DNA of 64,000 nt from Miltoncostaea sp963770865 (GTDB lineage: Bacteria > Actinomycetota > Thermoleophilia > Miltoncostaeales > Miltoncostaeaceae), in the NCBI GenBank assembly GCA_963770865.1, contig CAVYRD010000013.1, positions 392,796 to 456,795 on the forward strand, given 5' to 3'. The notes beneath the pieces are model-generated. The model was not told the origin of the DNA, did not search any database, and saw nothing but the letters and a program-made list of their open reading frames with translations. This document shows, piece by piece, positions 34,615-41,327 of this stretch; position 1 is the first letter of the stretch; each line of letters starts with the position of its first letter. Position numbers and translations under genes: made by a program.

Positions 34615-34815
34615 CTACTCCGGATCCGGCGCGCGACCCAGCCGCCGTCCGCACGATCCGCAGACCCACACCCAGGCGGTGGCGAAGTCACGATCACGGG
34701 CGATGCGCTCGTCGGGGTTGACGGGCCGGATCGGCACCTCGCCACGCTCGAGCCGCACATCCGGGCTGCCGCAGCCGCCATGCGGGCAGGCTTCGGGCTT
34801 TGGAATGACGGCCAT
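34615..34815 (-). CDS. Small zinc-ribbon-like protein
   Basis: A 66-residue protein: MAVIPKPEACPHGGCGSPDV, then a charged middle, then ATAWVWVCGSCGRRLGRAPD. The C-x4-C and C-x2-C pairs form a plausible zinc ribbon. Such short zinc-ribbon proteins are frequent in actinobacterial phages and integrated elements, often of unknown role. The start is chosen at the methionine before the first motif; its ribosome-binding site is weak. Confidence 0.45.
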   Translation of the reverse strand: MAVIPKPEACPHGGCGSPDVRLERGEVPIRPVNPDERIARDRDFATAWVWVCGSCGRRLGRAPDPE

Positions 34816-35026
34816 CGACGACCATACCGCCGGCCTCGCGGAGCGAGCGTCCGTTGGGCTCGGCGCGCACCACAGGGCGGGCGGAGTCGTGGAGTTGCGC
34901 AACCGACCTGTGGACTAACCGCAGGCACCCGCGGGCATGCCCGGTTGCCCGCCGCGCGCCGACATGAGGAGGCTCGACCGGACCGACATATTCGGTAGCC
35001 GCTCAATCGCGCAGGTGTGACAGAAG

Positions 35027-35263
35027 ATGCCTACCGCCCCGGTGATCAATCCGGAGCCCTTCGTGGACTACCTCGAGGCGGCGGAGGCGAGTGCGCGGGC
35101 GCTCGGCTGGGAGGGCATCGGCGTCACGCAGCGCCTGGACGGAACGTGGGTCGCGACGGCGCGCAAGGGGAAGCAGTATGGCGCGGCACTTCCCACGGGG
35201 ACGGGCCCGACCCGCGAGGAGGCCGCCGCGTCCCTCCTTCGCACGCTGCGCCTTCGGCGCTGA
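35027..35263 (+). CDS. Small hypothetical protein
   Basis: A 78-residue protein, MPTAPVINPEPFVDYLEAAE, then ALGWEGIGVTQRLDGTWVAT and GPTREEAAASLLRTLRLRR. It alternates helix and strand in the style of small single-domain proteins, with no recognised motif. A 30-residue membrane miniprotein follows 20 bp later, so the two may be co-expressed. Both lie just left of attachment-like site D. Confidence 0.45.
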   Translation: MPTAPVINPEPFVDYLEAAEASARALGWEGIGVTQRLDGTWVATARKGKQYGAALPTGTGPTREEAAASLLRTLRLRR

Positions 35264-35283
35264 CGGTCGCGTGGAGCACGGAC

Positions 35284-35376
35284 GTGGTGGGCATCCTCTT
35301 TCTCTACGGCATGTGGGCGGCCATCGCGCTCTTCACGATCCTGGTCGCGGCGTTCCTCTTCCGCGACTCGGACTAG
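35284..35376 (+). CDS. Single-span membrane miniprotein
   Basis: A 30-codon frame from GTG 35284 to TAG 35376 encodes VVGILFLYGMWAAIALFTIL then VAAFLFRDSD. It is one hydrophobic helix with an acidic cytoplasmic or periplasmic tail. Such tiny single-span proteins are easily missed; support is hydropathy plus a clean stop, with no strong ribosome-binding site. Confidence 0.35.
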   Translation: MVGILFLYGMWAAIALFTILVAAFLFRDSD

Positions 35377-35429
35377 CCGGCGAGATCGCGCCCGCCTCCG
35401 CCGCACCGCCGGGGCTCGGCGGGGAGCCC

Positions 35430-35662
35430 TACGTCAACGTCAACCGACTCCGGTGTCCGTCCCTGTCTCGCCCTGACCGTGGCGCAGCCCTATATGCAGG
35501 ACTTTCGTGACCGCGACGGACAGGCGAAGACACGCGGTGATGTCTCGTAATGAAGGGGTCAGCGGTTCGAATCCGCTCGTCGGCTTCCCTTTCGTGGACC
35601 GGGAAGTCCGTGTCTTGCGCCCCCATTCGCCCGCCCGTCAACGTCAACCGCTACGTCAACGG
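35430..35662 (+). other. Attachment-like site D: repeat arms on both sides of tRNA-Thr 3' half
   Basis: The left arm opens with ACGTCAACGTCAACCGACTC (35431-35450) and keeps the conserved block CCCTGTC, ATGCAGGACTTTCGTGA and GATGTCTCGTAA. The tRNA half is 35544-35587 with perfect T-stem. To the right, CGTCAACGTCAACCGCTACG (35636-35655) and TCAACGG form a matching arm. With two repeat arms around one core, this is the most attP-like site of the window, or the junction of two tandem elements. Confidence 0.75.
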
Positions 35663-36141
35663 ATCCACCTACTCTCGGGTGCAGCCGCTCCCCATCGGCC
35701 GCTTGCACCATCGCTGTTTCGAAGCCTGCGCCGCGACGGCATCGTGCTCGCTTCGCATCCAACGGGTCTCGACGTCACGCTTTCTTCGCCGCGCTTGACG
35801 CTTCGCAGATCCAAGCGATCGGCCCGTGACGGGGCGGCGGCGTCTTCATCGCAGGATGGACTCGGAACGGTCAGTCCGGCCGGGCTCGCCCGGATGCCTC
35901 GCCTTCCTGCCCGTGGCGACACCTTGAACGAGAAGGGATGAGGCTGCGCGCCTGGAACAAGCGCCTGTGGCGCGGGCCCGAAGTCGAGGGGGTGGTCAGG
36001 AACCTCGTGAAGCGGCCGAGGGGGCTGGGGCCCGAAGAGGGTGGCTCATAAGGCGGCAGGCCTGCACGCGGAGCCATCTCGCCCACTCGCCGCCGTGGTG
36101 GGGCGTTCATGTGTTCCGCCGAGCCCGCCCCGAGCCGCCCG
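35663..36141. other. Intergenic region without recognisable gene
   Basis: Frames on both strands are open because of high GC but are Arg/Ser/Ala-rich with no motif. GAACGAGAAGGGATGAGGCT near 35930 has a ribosome-binding-site look, but the following frame is short and featureless. Confidence 0.4.
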
Positions 36142-38370
36142 TCACGGGCCGGTGACCACTCCGGGGGCCAGGGCACCGGCGCCGATGCTCCGGTCGGCGA
36201 AGTTGCCGTCGATCAGGCCGCGCTCGATCTGGCTGACCGCGTCGTTGGCGGTGCGCACGCCCGCCTGGGCGATGCGCTGGTTGATCTGGAGCTGCTCGGC
36301 GCTCAGGGTCACCCTTTCACCGTGGCGCTTCTCCGGGATCTGCGGGTTCGAGCTCGACGGCGGCAGGGAGGGCGCCGCGCCGGTGAGGCTCACCGTCAGG
36401 CCCGGCGTGAAGCGGCCGCGCTCGAGGGCGCCGGCCTCGACGTCGCCGCCGGTCAGGCCGCCGTTCAGCCGCGCGGCGAGCGCCCGCCCGCGCAGCAGGG
36501 CCACCTGGTAGATGCGCTGGTTGATCAGGAGCTGCTGCCGCGTCAGCTGGACTGCGTCCGGGTCGCCGGAGGGCCCCGGGGTGGTGATCGGCGCGGGTGC
36601 CGCGGTGGGCGAGGGGATCTGGGCGCCGAACCTCGGCGTCAGGGTGGCGACCAGGCTCTGGGCGCTGATCGTGCCGCCGCAGACATCGCGGCCCTGGATG
36701 CCGTCCGCGATGCGCCGCTCCACGGCGGCGATGCGGCGGATCGCGGCCTGACCGATGCGCTGGTTGATCAGGAGCTGCTCGCGCGTGAGGAGGATCGGGT
36801 CGGGTGAGGCCTCCACCGGCCGGCCCCCCGGGCGCGGCACCGCGGCGCAGGCGCGCGTGCGGCCGTAGCCGTAGAGCCACGCCCCGCCGCTCGACCCGCG
36901 ACCCTTGAGGGTGGCCCGGCCGCCGGCGACCACGATGTCGGCCCGGCCGTCGCCGTCGGTGTCGCCGGCGCGACCCAGGTCGCCCATCGCGAGATGCTCG
37001 AGCGGGCCGACCAGGCGCAGGACGTCCCCGCCGCCCGGCGCGGCGGTGCGGGTCGCCGCGCGGAAGAAGCGGCGCCCGCCCAGCAGCACCACCACCGACC
37101 CCGCGCCGTCGCGGCTGGTGAAGTCGGCCGTCAGCGCGCCGACCCCGAGGTCGTCCACGCCGTCTCCGTTCACGTCGCCCAGGCCGGCGAGCCGCGAGCC
37201 CAGCAGGCCGCCGACGCCCGGCACGAAGCGGGTCGCGCGGGTGCCGGGCTTGGCGAGGTCGACGTCGGTGACAGCGGTCCCACCGCGGACGATGTCCACG
37301 GCCCCGCTGTACGCGCGTCCGCTCCCCGCCGCGAACGGCGCGCCGATCGCAACGTCGTCGAACCCGTCGCCGTTCACGTCGCCAGCGCCGGCCACGGGGC
37401 CCGTGGCCGTGTCCTCATTCGCCCGGCCGAGGATGCGCATCGCCCGGCCCGCGGGCGGCGCCGCGAGGTCGAGATCAGAGGGCGTCGCAGATCCGAAGAC
37501 GACGACGGACGACCCGCGCGTCGAGACGGGATCGGTGACGATCACGTCTCCGAAGCCGTCGCCGTTCACGTCACCCGCGCCGCCGGCGCCGACGATCGGA
37601 AAGCCACCGCCCCGGCGCACGATCCGCACGGCCCGCGCACCGGGGCTCGCCAGGTCGAGGTTGGCGAACCCGACGCGGCCGAAGACCACGTAGACGACGC
37701 CCCGCTGTCCGGGGCTGGGAGACGTGTCGATCAGGATGTCGGCGAGGCCGTCGCCGTCCACGTCGCCCGCGGGCGCCACGCCCCATCCCGCGCCCTGGCC
37801 GGTCACCGCGCCGTCGATGCGTGCGCCGGACGCGCCCAGCGCGGCCAGGTCAACGTCGCCCAGCCCCGCCTTGCCGAAGATCACGTAGGCCGAGCCGGAG
37901 GCCATCCGGGCGTTGTTGTCCGCCCCGGGGGCGCCGACCAGGATGTCCGCCACACCGTCGCCGTTGACGTCGCCGGCCACGGTCACGGAGGTTCGCGCGA
38001 GCTCGTCGTAGGGCGCCGCCCCATCGATGCGGGCGAGCGCCAACGGGCCGGGGGCGGCCAGATCGACGTCGGCCGGCTGCTTTCGCCCTGCCAGCACCCA
38101 CACCGAGCCGGCGCGTTCCCGGCCGGCCGGGCTGAGTTCGTAGGAGCCCACCACAACGTCCGCGCGCCCGTCGCCGTTCACATCGCCCCCGCCGCCGACG
38201 GCCCCGATGCGCGCGCCGGCCGACGGCCCCACGATCTCGGCGTTCGCGGCGGTCAGGAGATCGACGACGCCGTCCGAGGGCGGAGGCGCCGCCGCGGCGG
38301 TGGCCGTTACGCTCATCGCGACCAGGGCCGTGAGCGAGAGGACGCCAGCGCGAGAGCCCGCGGATCGCAT
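36142..38370 (-). CDS. Secreted FG-GAP (integrin-alpha-like) propeller protein with C-terminal INQRI repeats
   Basis: About 742 residues. The signal peptide is MRSAGSRAGVLSLTALVAMS plus VTATAAAA. Seven calcium-binding FG-GAP loops follow, of the form AGDVNGDGVADILVG, giving a seven-bladed propeller to about residue 500. A cysteine-containing linker (TRACAAVPRPGG) leads to three copies of a ~35-residue helical repeat: LTREQLLINQRIGQAAIRRI, LTRQQLLINQRIYQVALLRG and LSAEQLQINQRIAQAGVRTA. Each is followed by a Gly-Leu-x2-Gly-Asp-type end. The propeller probably binds a surface ligand. The INQRI repeats are not a family I know. Exported, possibly wall-bound. Confidence 0.85.
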   Translation of the reverse strand: MRSAGSRAGVLSLTALVAMSVTATAAAAPPPSDGVVDLLTAANAEIVGPSAGARIGAVGGGGDVNGDGRADVVVGSYELSPAGRERAGSVWVLAGRKQPADVDLAAPGPLALARIDGAAPYDELARTSVTVAGDVNGDGVADILVGAPGADNNARMASGSAYVIFGKAGLGDVDLAALGASGARIDGAVTGQGAGWGVAPAGDVDGDGLADILIDTSPSPGQRGVVYVVFGRVGFANLDLASPGARAVRIVRRGGGFPIVGAGGAGDVNGDGFGDVIVTDPVSTRGSSVVVFGSATPSDLDLAAPPAGRAMRILGRANEDTATGPVAGAGDVNGDGFDDVAIGAPFAAGSGRAYSGAVDIVRGGTAVTDVDLAKPGTRATRFVPGVGGLLGSRLAGLGDVNGDGVDDLGVGALTADFTSRDGAGSVVVLLGGRRFFRAATRTAAPGGGDVLRLVGPLEHLAMGDLGRAGDTDGDGRADIVVAGGRATLKGRGSSGGAWLYGYGRTRACAAVPRPGGRPVEASPDPILLTREQLLINQRIGQAAIRRIAAVERRIADGIQGRDVCGGTISAQSLVATLTPRFGAQIPSPTAAPAPITTPGPSGDPDAVQLTRQQLLINQRIYQVALLRGRALAARLNGGLTGGDVEAGALERGRFTPGLTVSLTGAAPSLPPSSSNPQIPEKRHGERVTLSAEQLQINQRIAQAGVRTANDAVSQIERGLIDGNFADRSIGAGALAPGVVTGP

Positions 38371-38548
38371 GGCGGCGAGCCTTTCACCCAGCCGGCCCAC
38401 CGCAAAGGTGGCGCCGCCGCGAGGTGGGTGAGCGCCGTCGCCGGCCGTCACGGCCCCGATCCCCTTCGCGACCGCGGGCATCGCGCCCCCATGCTCGCTG
38501 CCGCTGTCGTGGGCGACGCGCCGGTGATCCATCACAGCCTCAGGCGGG

Positions 38549-40018
38549 TCATCCCGCGACGGCGAGTGGGTCGGGCGCCCTCAGGATCGCGGGGCGCGCG
38601 ATGGAGCCGGCCGTGCTGTGCGCGGTCGGAACGAGGATCACCCCGACCGCCAGGCGCCGGTGGACCGTCAGCTGGCGCCGGCCGACCGCCGACAGCGGAA
38701 AGACGACCGTCGCCCGCTGCCCGGGCGCGAGCCTCAGGCGACGCACCTGGGGGCGGCGCGGCGGCGCCGGCGGGCCGAGGTGCAGGCTGAGCGTCCCGCG
38801 GCAGGCCCGCGCCGCGCCGGACGGGCAGCGCACCACGACGCCGATCGCGCGCGTGCCGCGCAGACGAATGCTCAGGATGGCCGCGGTCGGCGGGAACTCG
38901 CTGGCGACGCCGGCCGGGGTGATGCGCCCGATCCGGCTGGCGTCGGACTCGGTGAACCAGAGGTTGCCGTCGGGGCCGGCGGTGATGCCGTTGGGGGCGC
39001 TCCCCTCGCTGATCCCGGCCGAGAACTCGGTCACGACCCCGGTGGGGGTGATGCGGCCGATGCGGTTTCCCGCCAGCCCCTCGCTGTTGAACTCCGTGAA
39101 CCAGAGGTTGCCGTCCGGGCCGGTGGTGATGCCGGCGTTGGCGAGGCCGCCGGCGGAGCTGTCTGCGCTGATGCCGGCCGAGAACTCGGTCACCGCGCCC
39201 GCCGGGGTGATGCGCCCGATCCGGCTGACGAGCTTGGGCTTGCCCCGGAAGACGGTCGAGTGGAACTCGGTGAACCACACGTTGCCGTCGGGTCCTGCGG
39301 TGATGCCGTTCAGGCCGCTCCTGTGGCTGATGCCGGCCGAGAACTCGGTGACCGTACCCGTCGGGGTGATGCGCCCGATGCGGTCGTTCGCGCCGGCGGA
39401 CTCGGTGAACCAGATGTTGCCGTCGGGGCCGGCGGTGATCGGGCCGGAGACGCTCCCGGTGATGCCGGCCGAGAACTCGGTCACGACCCCGGCGGTGGTG
39501 ATCCGGCCGATCCGGTTAGCGCCGTGCTCGGTGAACCAGAGGTTGCCGTCCGGGCCGGCGGTGATGGCGGTGGGGGAGCTCGTGGCGCTGATGCCGGCCG
39601 AGAAGTGGGTGACCACTCCGGTCGTGGTGATGCGCCCGATCTGGTTCGCGGGAGTGTCCGTGAACCACAGGTTGCCGTCGGGGCCGGCGGCGATGCCGCC
39701 CGGGCTGGAGGCGCGCGCGGGGCCGACCGGGAACTCGGTCACCGCCCCCCGCGGGGTGATCCGGCCGATGCGGCCCAACTGCTCGGTGAACCAGATGTTG
39801 CCGTCGGAGCCGGCGGCGATTCCACCGGGGTAACCGCCCCCGCTCATCGCCGGGGCGGGCCGCGGGGCCGCGGCGGTCGAGGCGGCGCCTGCGCAGGCCA
39901 CCCCGATCGCCGCGATGAGGCCGGTGACCGCAATCAGACGCGCGGACGGACCTCGGCGCCGTGGCGCTCGCGCCGCGAGGGTGCGGCCGTCGTGGCAGGT
40001 GGCGCGCAGGCGGTCCAT
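38549..40018 (-). CDS. Secreted Vgb-like (streptogramin lyase-type) seven-bladed propeller
   Basis: A 489-residue protein with an N-terminal signal/anchor (LIAVTGLIAAIGVACAGAAS). Seven repeats of the form GITAGPDGNLWFTE, then NRIGRITPTGVVTEFSAGI, match the virginiamycin B lyase (Vgb)-like propeller. After the propeller is a short beta domain with one disulfide candidate (VVRCPSGAARACRGTLSLHL). True Vgb enzymes need specific His/Glu catalytic residues that I cannot confirm here. The exported location and regular repeats argue for a binding role. It lies 178 bp from the FG-GAP gene on the same strand. Confidence 0.85.
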   Translation of the reverse strand: MDRLRATCHDGRTLAARAPRRRGPSARLIAVTGLIAAIGVACAGAASTAAAPRPAPAMSGGGYPGGIAAGSDGNIWFTEQLGRIGRITPRGAVTEFPVGPARASSPGGIAAGPDGNLWFTDTPANQIGRITTTGVVTHFSAGISATSSPTAITAGPDGNLWFTEHGANRIGRITTAGVVTEFSAGITGSVSGPITAGPDGNIWFTESAGANDRIGRITPTGTVTEFSAGISHRSGLNGITAGPDGNVWFTEFHSTVFRGKPKLVSRIGRITPAGAVTEFSAGISADSSAGGLANAGITTGPDGNLWFTEFNSEGLAGNRIGRITPTGVVTEFSAGISEGSAPNGITAGPDGNLWFTESDASRIGRITPAGVASEFPPTAAILSIRLRGTRAIGVVVRCPSGAARACRGTLSLHLGPPAPPRRPQVRRLRLAPGQRATVVFPLSAVGRRQLTVHRRLAVGVILVPTAHSTAGSIARPAILRAPDPLAVAG

Positions 40019-40327
40019 CGAGGACCCTCCGTCAGGGGGAAGGGCGGTGATGCATCCTCCGGCCGCGGGGACGCCGGCCGCCTCGTGGCATCCCCCGTTC
40101 GCCCCTTCGGGGATCTACGCGGAGCTGCCCGGCGTCGGCGCTCCGGACGGCGCGCCTCAGGCCGGGCGTCCTGACGGCGCCCCCAGGGATCGTCTCCGAG
40201 TGGCTTCCGAGGCGATGAGCGCGGCTCGGCAGGCGGCGGCCGGTTGCCGTCTGGGGTATCACCCATGAGGGGGATGCATGTTCTCCGATACGTACTTCTC
40301 CGGGCGATTGCACGGACTTCTCCCGGA
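40019..40327. other. Divergent intergenic region
   Basis: Separates the Vgb-like gene (minus) from the BNR-like gene (plus). Several GC-rich inverted segments around CCGGCCGCGGGG-ACG-CCGGCC are visible. No protein-like frame. The promoter of the plus-strand gene is described separately. Confidence 0.4.
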
Positions 40328-40355
40328 TTGCGGCCGCCCACGGGGGTCCTAGCGT
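40328..40355 (+). promoter_or_regulatory. Candidate promoter giving a leaderless transcript
   Basis: TTGCGG at 40328-40333 and TAGCGT at 40350-40355 with a 16-bp spacer. The ATG at 40362 is only 7 bp beyond the -10 box, where transcription should start, and no ribosome-binding site precedes it. A leaderless mRNA is therefore expected. Confidence 0.5.
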
Positions 40356-40361
40356 CTCCCC

Positions 40362-41327
40362 ATGAAGAACAGCGGAGCCGTGGCACTCCGAAAGCGCCTC
40401 GTAGTCCTGATCATCCTCGCGGCGGCCGCTTGGGCGGTGAGCCTCGGGATGGCGTCCGCCGCGACCATCACGGGGTCGGTCACGCGCGCGGCGGACGGAT
40501 CGCCCATCGCCGGAGCAACGGTCACGGCGAGTGCGTCGGACCAGCGGCCGGTGAGCGCCACGAGCGGCGCCGACGGGAGGTTCTCCCTCGAGGTCACGGA
40601 CGCCGGGCCCCTCAGCCTGGGGGTCCAGGCGGACGGCTTCGCGGCGCAGTCGGCCCGGGACGTGGCGGTGGGGACCTCGGTGCCCTTCGTCCTTGCCCCG
40701 GCGGCCTTCACCCCGCTGCCCGCGGACGTGGGCAACTTCCAGGAGATCGTCCCGGACGCGACGAGCGGGATCTTCTACGGCGTGGGCACCCTCGGGCCGG
40801 AGCTGTACCGCACCGTCAACCACGGCGGCTCGTGGCAGCCCGTGACGATGAGCTACGACGACCCCGTGCACGGCCTGCGCAGCTCGAACCTCTGGAAGTT
40901 CGCGTCGGCGAGCGCGGTGCCGGGCGAGATCGCGGTCGCCGTGATGGGCGTCCCCAACATCTCCTACTCGACCGACTACGGCGTGACGTGGCGCACCGTG
41001 GCGGGGGACTTCGGCGCCGGCACGATCTCCGACTCCCCTCGCCCCTTCCGGCTCTTCTGGGCGCATCCCGCGGCCGGCTCCCCGGTCAACGTCCTGATCG
41101 CCGTCGAGCGGCGCAAGGACGTGCCGGGCTGGCGGGTGTGGCGCGCGGACATGTCGGCGGCCCAGCCCACGTTCGCAGCGGAGGCCACCGACCCGTTCGG
41201 TGCGGACTCCGCCTTCGGGTTCGCCAACACCGCGACCGGAGCGGTGATCGGCCGTGTCGAACGCGGCGGGCCGGCTGGCCTTCGCCCCGTTGACGGCACG
41301 CGGCCCCATCGCGTTCGGTGCGCCTGA
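40362..41327 (+). CDS. BNR/sialidase-like exported protein, 5' part (frameshifted)
   Basis: The first ~300 codons of a large exported protein. The signal peptide is LVVLIILAAAAWAVSLGMAS plus AA. A carboxypeptidase-regulatory-like domain follows (ITGSVTRAADGSPIAGATVT, SLEVTDAGPLSLGVQADGFA). Propeller strands with an Asp-box flavour come next (LYRTVNHGGSWQPVTM, ISYSTDYGVTWRTVAG). At about 41254 the frame slips: GFANTATGAVIG is meant to continue as VSNAAGRLAFAPL, which lies in the next frame. The last ~22 residues of this frame are spurious. One base removed at ~41252 would restore a protein of about 1,230 residues. Confidence 0.75.
   Translation: MKNSGAVALRKRLVVLIILAAAAWAVSLGMASAATITGSVTRAADGSPIAGATVTASASDQRPVSATSGADGRFSLEVTDAGPLSLGVQADGFAAQSARDVAVGTSVPFVLAPAAFTPLPADVGNFQEIVPDATSGIFYGVGTLGPELYRTVNHGGSWQPVTMSYDDPVHGLRSSNLWKFASASAVPGEIAVAVMGVPNISYSTDYGVTWRTVAGDFGAGTISDSPRPFRLFWAHPAAGSPVNVLIAVERRKDVPGWRVWRADMSAAQPTFAAEATDPFGADSAFGFANTATGAVIGRVERGGPAGLRPVDGTRPHRVRCA

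Noticed and set aside
35507..35941. A 144-codon open frame running across attachment-like site D
   Set aside because: It translates the tRNA half and arms (NEGVSGSNPLVGF); equivalent peptides appear at the other sites, so the frame is a by-product of the repeat.
36994..38790. A 598-codon plus-strand open frame opposite the FG-GAP gene
   Set aside because: Composition (Arg/Ala/His/Val-rich) reflects codon-position GC of the real minus-strand gene; no domain.
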